A stretch of DNA of 44,631 nucleotides from a bacterium. GTDB taxonomy: Bacteria; Sysuimicrobiota; Sysuimicrobiia; Sysuimicrobiales; Segetimicrobiaceae. The notes beneath the pieces were generated by a model. It was not told where the DNA came from. It did not search any database and worked only from the letters and a program-made list of their open reading frames with translations. The translations under genes were made by a program, and so were the position numbers. Every line of letters begins with the position of its first letter. The stretch's first letter is position 1. The stretch lies in the NCBI GenBank assembly GCA_035691305.1, contig DASSJF010000063.1, positions 1 through 44,631 on the forward strand, read 5' to 3'. Positions 26,415 to 35,155 of the stretch are shown here, one piece after another.

Positions 26415-28043
26415 CTACTTCTGAAGGTACGTGTCGCTCAGCGCCGGGTAGCTCGAGTAGTTGTACTTCACGTTCTTGACGTTGTCGCGGATCGCCCACA
26501 CCGACAGCTTGTCCATCATCGGGATCGCCACGGCCTGGTCGAGCAGTATGTGCTGCACCTTGAGGTAGATCGCGCGGCGCTTCGCCGGGTCCAGCGTCGC
26601 CCGGCCCTGGTCGAGCAGCGTGTCCACCTCGCGGTTTGAATAGCAGGACCAGTTGAAGTTGCTGCCGATCGTTGCCGAGTCGAACAGGGCGTAGAGGGCG
26701 TCCGGCTCGTTCGTGCGCAGGAAGATCGAGCCCATGTTGGTCGCGCAGCGGTAGTTGTCGTCGACCCAGGCCGGCGCGGCCGAGCTCTTGATCCGCGCGT
26801 CGACGCCGAGCCCGAGGAACTGCCCCTGCACCAGTTCGACTTCGGGGAAGTTGCCGCCGCCGTAGTTGAGCGAGTTGATGACGACGGTCAGCGGTTTGCC
26901 GTCCTTCATCCGCACGTTGTTGGGGCCCATCTTCCAGCCCGCCTCGTCGAGCAGCTGGGCCGCCTTGGCCGGGTTGTGCGGGTAGTACGAGCAGGCCTCG
27001 GGGTCCCGCAGCATCGACTGGCTCAGCAGGCCGCAACCCACGTCGTCGAGCCCTTTGTACACCGAGCCGACGATGGCGGCGCGGTTGATGGCATAGCTGA
27101 GCGCGCGCCGAACCTGCACGTTGTCGGTCGGTGGCAGCTTCACGTTCACCCACCAAAAGTACGACGATCCGGGAAACGGCCGCGTCTCGATGCGCAGCGC
27201 CTTGTTGCGCTGCAGCTGCGCGAGCGCCGAGCCGGGCGACGAGTACAGATAGATCATCTGCGTCTCGCCGGTCTCGACCGTGACGCTGCGGCTGTTGCTC
27301 TCCGGGATGTCGCGCCAGACGATCCGGTCCAGGTAAGGCGGTCCCTGATGGTCGCTCCACGGCTCGCGCCGGTTGAACGCGCCGTTGCGCACGAGCGTGA
27401 TATGGTCCTGCGCCGCGTACTCGGAGACCGTGAACGGCCCGGTGCCGACGGGCCGCTTGGCCACGTCGGTGCCCTGTCCGGGGGTGGTCTTGGGCGAGAG
27501 CATCGCCAGCACCCCGACGGCGGCGTAGGCGAGGAACGGCGCGTACGGCTCCTTGAACGCGATGCGCACGGTGCGGTTGTTCACCACGGTCGTGCCGGCG
27601 TAGCCGACGAGCGCGTTGATCGCGCCGCCAGGCTTGAACGACGGGTTCACGATGCGGTCGAGGTTCCACTTCACCGCTTCCGCGTTGAGCGGCGCCCCGT
27701 CGCTGAACGTGACGTCGCCGCGCAGCACGAACGTGAACGTCTTCCCGTCGGGCGAGATCGCATAGCTCTCGGCGAGCCAGGGGACGAGCCGCCCGTCGGG
27801 CAGCTGATAGACGAGGCTCTCCGTTACCTGCATCGCGGCGATGAGATAGCTGATCGCCGCGGTCGACGCGTGCGGGTCCAGCGTCGCCGGCTGCGAATCG
27901 ATGCCGACGACGAGCGTTCCGCCGCGGACCGGCGCCCCGGCGACCGGGAGCATGGCGGCCGTGGCCGGCGCAAGCAGGGCCGCGAGCACCGCCGCGGTCC
28001 ATCGGTGGCACTGCCGTCGCGAGCATTGCGGACGCATCGTCAT
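26415..28043 (-). CDS. ABC transporter solute-binding protein, family 5 (peptide/nickel type)
   Basis: A 542-aa extracytoplasmic binding protein of the DppA/OppA family. A signal peptide is visible at the N-terminus: Arg-rich start, hydrophobic AAVLAALLAPATAA, then APVRGGTLVVGID at the mature start. Family segments follow: WLAESYAISPDGKTFTFVLR, FSDGAPLNAEAVKWNLDRI, PVGTGPFTVSEY, VRRALSYAINRAAIV and PAKAAQLLDEAGWKMG. No permease or ATPase genes are adjacent. ATG 28043 overlaps the stop of the molybdenum hydroxylase large subunit (ATGA) and has GGGGGG before it. I reject the longer open frame upstream, which only overlaps that gene in another frame. The ligand is unknown. Confidence 0.9.
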   Translation of the reverse strand: MTMRPQCSRRQCHRWTAAVLAALLAPATAAMLPVAGAPVRGGTLVVGIDSQPATLDPHASTAAISYLIAAMQVTESLVYQLPDGRLVPWLAESYAISPDGKTFTFVLRGDVTFSDGAPLNAEAVKWNLDRIVNPSFKPGGAINALVGYAGTTVVNNRTVRIAFKEPYAPFLAYAAVGVLAMLSPKTTPGQGTDVAKRPVGTGPFTVSEYAAQDHITLVRNGAFNRREPWSDHQGPPYLDRIVWRDIPESNSRSVTVETGETQMIYLYSSPGSALAQLQRNKALRIETRPFPGSSYFWWVNVKLPPTDNVQVRRALSYAINRAAIVGSVYKGLDDVGCGLLSQSMLRDPEACSYYPHNPAKAAQLLDEAGWKMGPNNVRMKDGKPLTVVINSLNYGGGNFPEVELVQGQFLGLGVDARIKSSAAPAWVDDNYRCATNMGSIFLRTNEPDALYALFDSATIGSNFNWSCYSNREVDTLLDQGRATLDPAKRRAIYLKVQHILLDQAVAIPMMDKLSVWAIRDNVKNVKYNYSSYPALSDTYLQK

Positions 28044-30310
28044 CCCCCCTTGGTATCGAGTCCGGCCTTGACGCGCTCGGCGCGCAGCGGCACCGTGCGA
28101 AACCGCACGCCGGTCGCGTCGAACACCGCGTTGCCGAGCGCCGCGGCGACCGGTGCCGACGCCGGCTCGCCGACGCCGAGCGGCGGCTGATCGAGCCGTT
28201 GGATCAGCTCCACCTCGATCGCCGGCGCCTGCGGGAATCGAAGGATGGGGTAGCTCTGCCAGTCGAGACTGGTGACGCGGTCGCGATTCCAGCCGACCTC
28301 TTCGTAGAGCGCACGGCTGAGGGTTTGGACGATGCAGCCCTCGACCTGATTCTGGACGCCGTCGGGATTGATCATCAGGCCGCAGTCGTGCACGCACACG
28401 ACGCGCGTGACCTGGATGCGGCCGGAATGCCGCTCGACCTCGACCTCCATACCCATCGCGACGTAGTTTTCGGCGTCCTTGTAGTGGACGTACGACAGGC
28501 CGCGGCCGGCCAGCAGCGCGGCCGCCTGGTTGATCTTGCGCGGAGACGGCCGCGCGTCCCAGCGCATCCGAGCGCCGAGCCGGCGGAGGACCTCGACGGC
28601 CCGCGGGTCCGCGAGGCGGCGCAGGCGGAACTCGAGCGGGTCCGCGCTCGTCCGGGCGGCGATTTCGTCCACGAACGACTCGACCGCGAAGGTGTTGCCG
28701 GGCTTGCCGGGAGACCGCAGCTGTGAGGTACGCAGCGGCGGATCGCCCAGCCAATGAATGACGGCACGCACACCGCCGACCGCGTACGGCGGCTCCAGAT
28801 GCTGCGAGATCAACCCGGTCGAGACGCCAGGATGCTGCGAGATGCCGGCCTCGTCGGGCGCCAGCAGCGGCACGTTCGGAAGGCCCCGGCTCGCGGCCGG
28901 GAGCCAGGCCTGCGTCTCCCATGCCTGGACCTCCCCGCCGGCGCCGAGCACGGCGCGGAGATCGAGCAGCTGTGCCGGCCCCTTCGGATCCCACCCGTGC
29001 TCGTCGTGGCGCATCCACTGCACGCGTACCGGCCGGCCGGTGGCCCGGGACAAGAGCGCCGCCTCGCACGCGGCGTCGTCGCTGCCGTTCATTCCGTAGC
29101 TGCCCGCCCCGTCGAGATAGACGAGGCGCACCCGCTCCGGCGGCAGCTTCAGCATCGCGGCATACGTGTCGCGGAACCGGTGCGTCGCCTGGGAGGCGGT
29201 CCAGATCGTCGCCCGATCGGGGCGCACGTCCGCGACCGCGCATCCCGGGCCGAGCGATCCGTGCGACTGCATCGGCCAGCGGTACGTGGCTGAGAGCGTG
29301 CGGCCGTCGGGGGTGGCCCCGGGTGCGAGGGCGGACAGATCCCCGCGCGAGGCGAGCGTCTGGTCGCCAAGCACGCGGGCGGCGCGGATGCCGTCCCAGA
29401 GGGTGTCGTGCTCGGGCAGACCGCGCCCCGGAGACCACTGCGCGCGAAGCATGCGGGCGGCGCGCACGGCGGACCACTCGCGGTCCGCCACGACCGCGAG
29501 GAAGCCGCCGATGCGAACGGCGCGGGCGCCCGGGATCGACGCGATGGACGATGCGTCGACGGACCGCAGCGTCGCCCCGACGGCCGGCGGCCGCAGCACC
29601 CGTGCGTGCAGCATGCCGGGGAGCACGACGTCGTGAACGTAGACGTGCCGGCCCGTGCACTTGGCCGCGACGTCCGGACGCGGCACCGAGGTACCGACGA
29701 TCCGGTACGCGCGCGGATCTTTCAGCGGCGCGTTCGGGTCGAGCGCGAGGGTCAGGCGGCGCCCCCCGACGAGCTCGCCGTACGACACGCCGCCGGTCCG
29801 CGGCGACGCCCCGTTCGATCGCGGCCGGACCACGCCGTCGGCCACTTCGAGATCTTCCACCGGATGCCCGAGACGCTCCGCGGCGAGCCGCAGCAGCGCT
29901 TGGCGCGCGGTCGCGGCCGCCTGCCGGATCTGCACGCCTCCGCGAACGATCGTCGAGCTGCCGCCGGTGCCGCCCTGGTCGGGCGTCAACGCCGTGTCGC
30001 CGTCGACGATGGTCAGGCGACCGATCGTCACGTCCAGCTCCTCCGCGGCCATCTGCATGATGCCGGCGCGAATCCCGGTCCCGAGATCGACCTTGCCGCT
30101 GAACACGGTGACCGCGCCGTCGGGATGGATCGCGAGGAAGCCGTCCACGGCGTCCGAGGCGACCGTCTTGCCGAGGTATTGGTCGGGGCCGGGCGCCTGC
30201 GCGGACGCCGCGGTCGGGCGCAGCGTCCACCCGACGAGCAGCACGCCGCCGGCGCGCAGCAGGTGGCGCCGGGTGAGCCGCGTCCGGGCGGCGGCCGGGT
30301 GGGTCGCCAT
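28040..30310 (-). CDS. molybdenum hydroxylase large subunit (isoquinoline oxidoreductase beta-like)
   Basis: A 756-aa xanthine-oxidase-family catalytic subunit, IorB/aldehyde-dehydrogenase type, that hydroxylates a carbon of an N-heterocycle or aldehyde using water. It begins with a Tat signal, TRRHLLRAGGVLLVGW ending near ASAQA, so it is probably exported folded with its cofactor. KVDLGTGIRAGIMQMAAEELDV, GGTGGSSTIVRGG, WPMQSHGSLGPGCAVADV and LRSPGKPGNTFAVESFVDEIA are typical. GVGEPASAPVAAALGNAVFDATG carries the catalytic Glu. There is no separate FAD subunit, as in IorAB-type enzymes, which use a cytochrome as acceptor. It lies 1 bp after the 2Fe-2S subunit. Confidence 0.9.
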   Translation of the reverse strand: MATHPAAARTRLTRRHLLRAGGVLLVGWTLRPTAASAQAPGPDQYLGKTVASDAVDGFLAIHPDGAVTVFSGKVDLGTGIRAGIMQMAAEELDVTIGRLTIVDGDTALTPDQGGTGGSSTIVRGGVQIRQAAATARQALLRLAAERLGHPVEDLEVADGVVRPRSNGASPRTGGVSYGELVGGRRLTLALDPNAPLKDPRAYRIVGTSVPRPDVAAKCTGRHVYVHDVVLPGMLHARVLRPPAVGATLRSVDASSIASIPGARAVRIGGFLAVVADREWSAVRAARMLRAQWSPGRGLPEHDTLWDGIRAARVLGDQTLASRGDLSALAPGATPDGRTLSATYRWPMQSHGSLGPGCAVADVRPDRATIWTASQATHRFRDTYAAMLKLPPERVRLVYLDGAGSYGMNGSDDAACEAALLSRATGRPVRVQWMRHDEHGWDPKGPAQLLDLRAVLGAGGEVQAWETQAWLPAASRGLPNVPLLAPDEAGISQHPGVSTGLISQHLEPPYAVGGVRAVIHWLGDPPLRTSQLRSPGKPGNTFAVESFVDEIAARTSADPLEFRLRRLADPRAVEVLRRLGARMRWDARPSPRKINQAAALLAGRGLSYVHYKDAENYVAMGMEVEVERHSGRIQVTRVVCVHDCGLMINPDGVQNQVEGCIVQTLSRALYEEVGWNRDRVTSLDWQSYPILRFPQAPAIEVELIQRLDQPPLGVGEPASAPVAAALGNAVFDATGVRFRTVPLRAERVKAGLDTKGG

Positions 30311-30311
30311 C

Positions 30312-30776
30312 TCAGCGGCCTCCCGCGGCCCGCATCACCGCGCGAATCACGCGCGTGTGGGTGCCGCAGCGGCACAGGTTGCCGGCGAGCGCCTCGCGGA
30401 TCTGTTGGGCGTTCGGGTGCGGATTCTCCCGCAGGAGCGCCCGGGCCGCGACGACCATGCCCGCGGTGCAGTACCCACACTGCGCGGCGGCCTCGGCGAT
30501 GAACGCGGCCTGCACCGGATCCGGCCGCGCCGGCGATCCGAGTCCCTCGATCGTCACGATCTCGTGCCCGGCGAGCGCCCGCGCCGGTGTTACGCACGAG
30601 CGCACCGGCCGTCCGTCGACCAGCACCGTGCACGCGCCGCACTGGCCCAAGCCGCAGCCGAACTTCGCGCCGCGGAGGCCGAAGCCGTTTCTCAATACGT
30701 AGAGCAGCGGCTCGGCCGGATCGTCGAGGTCGACGGTCCGCGCCGCCCCGTTTACCCGCAACGTCAAGGCCCCCAC
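30312..30776 (-). CDS. molybdenum hydroxylase small subunit, two [2Fe-2S] clusters
   Basis: A 154-aa iron-sulfur subunit (IorA/CoxS type) that passes electrons from the molybdenum site. The plant-ferredoxin-like cluster uses Cys41, Cys46, Cys49 and Cys61 (GCGLGQCGACTV ... RSC). The second uses Cys100, Cys103, Cys135 and Cys137 (QCGYCTAGM ... NLCRCG). It has no signal peptide, so it is likely exported bound to the Tat-tagged large subunit. The start is GTG 30776 with AGGTG about 8 bp upstream. It is the first gene of the minus-strand operon, divergent from citrate synthase. Confidence 0.93.
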   Translation of the reverse strand: MGALTLRVNGAARTVDLDDPAEPLLYVLRNGFGLRGAKFGCGLGQCGACTVLVDGRPVRSCVTPARALAGHEIVTIEGLGSPARPDPVQAAFIAEAAAQCGYCTAGMVVAARALLRENPHPNAQQIREALAGNLCRCGTHTRVIRAVMRAAGGR

Positions 30777-30913
30777 CGGAACACCTCGAGGCTTGGGCGT
30801 ATAGGGTCTCGATCGCCGGGCTCTTTTCGTGCGGGTCTCCCGACTCCCTCCGGGGCAGGGAACCGGAACTTCGATTCATTGACGGCCCGGCGCCCGCGGA
30901 TTACGGTGAGGGC

Positions 30914-32080
30914 ATGACGGCATCTTCCGGCGGTCCCGCGTCTTCGCGCGGCGGCCCCTCCACCCAGGTCGCCGAAGGTCTCGAAGGCATCGCCGCGGCC
31001 GAAAGCCGCATTTGCTTCGTCGACGGCGTCGAGGGCCGGCTTATCTACCGGGGCTACGACATCCACGACCTGGTCGCGCACGCCGGCTTCGAAGAAGTCG
31101 CCTATCTGCTCTGGCACGGGGACCTGCCCACGCGTGCGCAGCTCGACGCGTTGAACCGGGACCTGATCGCGGCCCGCACCCTGCCGGGGCCGATGATGGA
31201 CCTGCTGCGTGGGTTTCCGCGCGACGTGCTGCCGATGGACGCGCTGCGCACCGCGACCTCCGCGCTCGGCATCTACGATTCGGAGTCGCGCGACAACTCC
31301 CGGGCCGCCAACCTGCGGAAGTCGGTGCGGCTCACCGCCCAGACCGCGACCATCGTGGCCGCGATCGGCCGGTGCCGGGAAGGCAAGGATCCGGTCGCGC
31401 CGGATCCATCGCTCGGCCACGCGGCGAACTTCCTCCACATGCTCTGGGGCCGGCGGCCGGACGACACGAGCGTCAGGACGGTCGAGATCGCGCTGATCCT
31501 CCACGCCGACCACGAGCTCAACGCCAGCACCTTCGCCGCGCGCGTGACCGCGGCGACCCTCGCCGACATGCACTCCGCGATCACCTCGGCGATCGGGACT
31601 CTCAAAGGACCGCTCCACGGCGGCGCCAACGAAGCAGTGATGCGGCTGCTGCTGAGCATCGGCGACCCCGCCAACGTCATCCCCACCGCGCGCGAGATGC
31701 TCGCGGCGAAGCAGAAGATCCCGGGCTTCGGGCACCGTGTCTACCGGACGGAAGACCCCCGCGCCACGCATCTCAGGAAGATGTCGGAGGAGCTGGGGCG
31801 CCGCCGGGGCGAGCCGAAGTGGTTCGAGATGTCGCGGGCGCTCGAACAGTTCATGTTGTCGGAGAAGAAGATCTACGCGAACGTCGATTTCTACTCGGCG
31901 ACGTCCTACTATTATTTGGGGATTCCGCTCGAGCTCTTCACGCCGTTCTTCGCGGTCAGCCGCATCAGCGGCTGGACCGCGCACGTGCTGGAGCAGCTCG
32001 CCGACAACCGCATCATCCGGCCGCGCGCCGAGTACGTCGGCCCGCGCAACCGGAGCTACATGCCGATCGACAAACGGTAG
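30914..32080 (+). CDS. gltA: citrate synthase
   Basis: Citrate synthase of the small bacterial/archaeal type (388 aa), joining acetyl-CoA and oxaloacetate. Catalytic residues are the His in GPLHGGANEAV, the His in PGFGHRVYRTEDPRA and the Asp in NVDFYSATSYYYLGIP. LIYRGYDIHDL and LHADHELNASTFAARV are also characteristic. 2-Methylcitrate synthase cannot be excluded on sequence alone, though no prpB or prpD gene is near. ATG 30914 follows GGTGAGGGC. A TTGACG 35 bp upstream has no good -10 partner. The gene is single, divergent from the molybdenum hydroxylase operon. Confidence 0.9.
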   Translation: MTASSGGPASSRGGPSTQVAEGLEGIAAAESRICFVDGVEGRLIYRGYDIHDLVAHAGFEEVAYLLWHGDLPTRAQLDALNRDLIAARTLPGPMMDLLRGFPRDVLPMDALRTATSALGIYDSESRDNSRAANLRKSVRLTAQTATIVAAIGRCREGKDPVAPDPSLGHAANFLHMLWGRRPDDTSVRTVEIALILHADHELNASTFAARVTAATLADMHSAITSAIGTLKGPLHGGANEAVMRLLLSIGDPANVIPTAREMLAAKQKIPGFGHRVYRTEDPRATHLRKMSEELGRRRGEPKWFEMSRALEQFMLSEKKIYANVDFYSATSYYYLGIPLELFTPFFAVSRISGWTAHVLEQLADNRIIRPRAEYVGPRNRSYMPIDKR

Positions 32081-32109
32081 CCCTCGGGGCCTGCGGTCCG
32101 CGGCCGGGG

Positions 32110-32901
32110 TTAACCGACGACCTCTTCGCCGCCGTCCACGCCGATCACGTTGCCGGTGATCCACTCCGTGCCGGGCCGGCAGAGGACCGCGATCGCCCTC
32201 GCGACGTCCTGCGTAGTCGTGAGCCGGCCGGACGGGTTGCGCCGCAGCGCGCCTTCCACAATCGCGGCGTTGCCCGGGATCTTGCGCAGCGCCGGGGTGT
32301 CGGTCACGCCGGCTCGGATGCCGTTGATCGCGATGCCCCGCGGGGCGAGCTCCATCGCCAGTTGGCGGATGTGGGACTCGAGCGCGGCCTTGGCCGCGGA
32401 GACGGCGCCGTAGTTCGGCAGCACCCGCGTCGCCCCCGCGCTCGTCATCGCGAAGATTTTGCCGCCGCGCCGCATTAGTCCCGAGTACACGAGATCCTGC
32501 GTCCAGTACACGAGGCTGTGCGCCATCACCGAAAGCGTCATGTCCATCTGCGCGGGCGTGATCGATTCCTCGGCCGCCGCCCCGATGTACGGCCGGAGGT
32601 TGCCGAACGCCAGCGAATGCAGCAGCACCGCAACCGAGCCGTGGGCGCCGGCCTCCTCGCGCGCCCGGGCCAGCACCTCCACGCGGCGCTCCGGGTCGGC
32701 GGCGTTGACGTTGAAGAAGACGACCGCGCGTCCTTCCGCCCGAACGGCGCCGATGACCTCCTCGACGTGCGGCATCGTCGTCTTGCGGTCGAGATGCACG
32801 CCGATGATGTCGTAGCCGGAGCGCGCGAGCTCGAGCGCGGTCGCCTCGCCGAAGCCGCTGCTCGCGCCGAGAATCAACGCCCACCGAGGTTCGTCCGCCA
32901 T
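32110..32901 (-). CDS. FabL-like enoyl-[ACP] reductase-type SDR
   Basis: A 263-aa short-chain dehydrogenase with cofactor motif LGASSGFGEA (11-20). The catalytic pair is Tyr164 and Lys171 (YGAVSAAK), a Tyr-x6-Lys spacing used by enoyl-ACP reductases FabI and FabL rather than the Tyr-x3-Lys of classical SDRs. LLHSLAFGN also resembles FabI (VHSIAFA). ALESHIRQLAMELAPRGIAINGIRAGVTDTPALRKIPG and WITGNVIGVDGG complete the family pattern. It may reduce enoyl-ACP or enoyl-CoA; the absence of other fatty-acid genes leaves this open. ATG 32901 is followed by the nucleotide-binding strand. Confidence 0.75.
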   Translation of the reverse strand: MADEPRWALILGASSGFGEATALELARSGYDIIGVHLDRKTTMPHVEEVIGAVRAEGRAVVFFNVNAADPERRVEVLARAREEAGAHGSVAVLLHSLAFGNLRPYIGAAAEESITPAQMDMTLSVMAHSLVYWTQDLVYSGLMRRGGKIFAMTSAGATRVLPNYGAVSAAKAALESHIRQLAMELAPRGIAINGIRAGVTDTPALRKIPGNAAIVEGALRRNPSGRLTTTQDVARAIAVLCRPGTEWITGNVIGVDGGEEVVG

Positions 32902-33009
32902 GGCCTCGCTACTTCGGTTCGGCGCAGGCTTCCCCTTGCCGTCGGCGCGACCCGCGTCCCGCGCCGCGCGGGAGGCGGCGCCGCGAAGCCCGTTGAACCA
33001 CGCAGCACC

Positions 33010-34218
33010 ATGCCGTCAACCGTGGACGTCGTCGTCGTCGGTGGAGGGGTCGTCGGCACGAGCGTCGCGTTTCACCTCGCGTCGCGCCGCGCCGGCCGGG
33101 TGGTGCTCTGCGAGCGGCGGTTTCTCGCCGCGGGGGCGACGGGCAAGTCGGGTGCGCTCGTGCGCATGCACTACGCGAACGAGCCGGAGGCGCGCCTCGC
33201 CTTCGCGAGCCTGCCCTACTTTCAGCACTGGAGCGACATCGTCGGCGCCGGCTCGAGCGGCTTCGTCAACACCGGGATGCTGCGGTTCGTCGCCGCGGCG
33301 CACGAGGCGAAGTTGCGGGCCAACGTGGCGATGCTCGAGCGGGTGGGCGTCAACACCGCGGTGATCAGCCGGGACGACGTGCGCGCGCTGGTGCCGTCGT
33401 GGCACGTCGACGATATCACCGCCGCCGCCTACGAGCCCGATTCGGGCATGGCGGACCCGGTGGGCACGACCCACGGTTTCGCCGCCCGCGCCGAGGCGCT
33501 AGGCGCCGACGTGCGGCTCGGAACGGAAGTACACGCGCTTCGGGTTGCTGGGGGCCGGGTGGAAGGCGTCGAGACGTCCGGCGGATACATCGCCGCGCCG
33601 TCGGTTGTGGTGGCCGGCGGAGCGTGGGCGCTGCCGCTGCTCCGCCCGGTCGGCGCGGCGGGGGACCTGACCGCGGTGCGCACGCAGGTCACTATCTTCC
33701 GGCGGACGCTCGAGCATGAGGCGCCGCACCCGATCTGCATCGACGGCGCGAACGATCTGTGGATGCGGCCCGAGGGCCCCGGCTTTCTCAGCACGCTCGT
33801 CGGGATTTCGACGCGGCAGGAGCTGCCGGATCCCGACGCACTGGACGAGGGCGTGGACGGCGACTACGTCGTCCGCGCCAAAGCCCGCCTGCTGAAGCGC
33901 ATGCCCGCGATCGGCCGGGCACCGATGCGCGGCGGCTGGGCGGGGGCGATCACGATCACACCCGACGGCAAGCAGGTCATCGACCGCCATCCGGAAATCG
34001 AGGGGCTCTGGATCTGCACGGGCGACAACGGCTCGGGATTCAAGACGGCGCCGGCGGTCGGCGCGGCGCTCGCGGAGTGGATGACGGATGGCGCCCCCCG
34101 GACCGCGCCGCTGCGGCCGTTCCGCGCGACGCGGTTCAAAGAAGGCGAACCGCTCATCGGCGACAACGAGTACGGCGATCGCCTGAACGAGCCCGGCCGG
34201 GGGATCATGCTGGGCTAG
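33010..34218 (+). CDS. FAD-dependent oxidoreductase, DAO family (sarcosine/glycine oxidase-like)
   Basis: A 402-aa flavoprotein of the D-amino-acid oxidase/sarcosine oxidase family. The N-terminal dinucleotide fold reads VVVVGGGVVGTSVAFHLA, followed by the Glu-Arg strand end VVLCERRF and GATGKSGALVRMHY, the usual FAD-contacting loop. A C-terminal GLWICTGDNGSGFKTAPAVGAALAEWM is the second FAD-binding motif. The likely substrate is an N-methyl or secondary amine or amino acid; none can be named. The true start is ATG 33010, where the fold begins. The SDR gene starts 12 bp later, so the two are an operon. Confidence 0.85.
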   Translation: MPSTVDVVVVGGGVVGTSVAFHLASRRAGRVVLCERRFLAAGATGKSGALVRMHYANEPEARLAFASLPYFQHWSDIVGAGSSGFVNTGMLRFVAAAHEAKLRANVAMLERVGVNTAVISRDDVRALVPSWHVDDITAAAYEPDSGMADPVGTTHGFAARAEALGADVRLGTEVHALRVAGGRVEGVETSGGYIAAPSVVVAGGAWALPLLRPVGAAGDLTAVRTQVTIFRRTLEHEAPHPICIDGANDLWMRPEGPGFLSTLVGISTRQELPDPDALDEGVDGDYVVRAKARLLKRMPAIGRAPMRGGWAGAITITPDGKQVIDRHPEIEGLWICTGDNGSGFKTAPAVGAALAEWMTDGAPRTAPLRPFRATRFKEGEPLIGDNEYGDRLNEPGRGIMLG

Positions 34219-34230
34219 CGGAGGCCGGTG

Positions 34231-35064
34231 ATGACGGTCGGAACGCGAATGCAGGGCAAGGTTGCAATCGTCACCGGCGCGGCACGGGGCATCGGCCGGG
34301 CGATCGCGGTTCGCTTCGGCGACGAGGGGGCGCACGTCGTCGTCAACGACGTCGCGCCGGCGGGCGCCGAGGCCGTGGCGGCGGCGATCACGGCGCGCGG
34401 CGGATCCGCGGCGGCGGCGGCGGCCGACGTCTCCGTGCCGGCCCAGGTGGACGGCGTGATCGACACGGCGGTCCGCCGCTTCGGCACGGTCGACGTGCTG
34501 GTCAACAACGCCGGGCTGACCGACACGATGCGCCACTTCCTCGAGGCGGACGACGCCTGGTGGGAGCGCGTCATCGCCGTCAACCTGACCGGCGCGTTTT
34601 TGTGCAGCTCGCGCGCCGCGCGGATCATGGCGCGGAAACGCTCCGGGGTGATCATCCACATGTCGAGCGGCGGCGCCTCGCGCGCCCACCGCGGCAACGC
34701 GGCCTACGATGCGGCGAAGGGCGGCATCGAGGCGTTGACCCGGGCGATGGCCCTCGATCTCGGGCCGTACGGCGTGCGCGTCAACGCGCTCGTCCCGGGC
34801 TCGATCGACACGTCCAACATGCCCCCCGACGTCAAACGTTCGCGCGGCGAGCAGATCCCGCTCGGCCGCGTGGGCGAGCCCGAAGAACTGGCCGGCCCGG
34901 CGGTGTTCCTCGCCTCCGACGACGCCCGTTACATCACCGGCCACCTGCTCGTCGTGGACGGCGGGCTGCTCTCGCAGCAGCGGTCCGCGACGGTCGACAT
35001 CTTTCCGCTCAGCCGCTTCCCGGCGATCGCCGAGGGCGTGCCGCCGGCGCCGAAGCGCTCCTAG
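34231..35064 (+). CDS. short-chain dehydrogenase/reductase
   Basis: A 277-aa classical SDR with TGAARGIGRAIA, NNAG in VDVLVNNAGLTD, catalytic Ser in IIHMSSGGAS, and Tyr-x3-Lys in YDAAKGGIEALT. VNALVPGSIDT and ITGHLLVVDGG are typical of 3-oxoacyl-ACP reductase-like members. ATG 34231 has CGGAGG upstream with good spacing; the preceding GTG 34228 is a less likely start. It follows the DAO-type oxidase closely and may act on its product. The substrate is not deducible. Confidence 0.85.
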   Translation: MTVGTRMQGKVAIVTGAARGIGRAIAVRFGDEGAHVVVNDVAPAGAEAVAAAITARGGSAAAAAADVSVPAQVDGVIDTAVRRFGTVDVLVNNAGLTDTMRHFLEADDAWWERVIAVNLTGAFLCSSRAARIMARKRSGVIIHMSSGGASRAHRGNAAYDAAKGGIEALTRAMALDLGPYGVRVNALVPGSIDTSNMPPDVKRSRGEQIPLGRVGEPEELAGPAVFLASDDARYITGHLLVVDGGLLSQQRSATVDIFPLSRFPAIAEGVPPAPKRS

Positions 35065-35155
35065 CGCCGAAGAACTGGAATCCGTCTCCTGCGAAGCCCG
35101 CGACATCGACGCGCGGATCACGTCCCCGCCGACAAAGACCACGTCCGCCCATCCG

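Noticed and set aside
26415-30230. A very long minus-strand open frame continuing upstream of the family 5 binding protein, suggesting a giant fusion.
   Set aside because: The upstream part overlaps the molybdenum hydroxylase gene in another frame and has the composition of a GC-rich shadow; a good ATG with ribosome site exists at 28043.
30879-30907. TTGACG with a TACGGT 17 bp later as a promoter for citrate synthase.
   Set aside because: The -10 is poor and would put the transcription start at the initiation codon, although a good ribosome site needs a leader.
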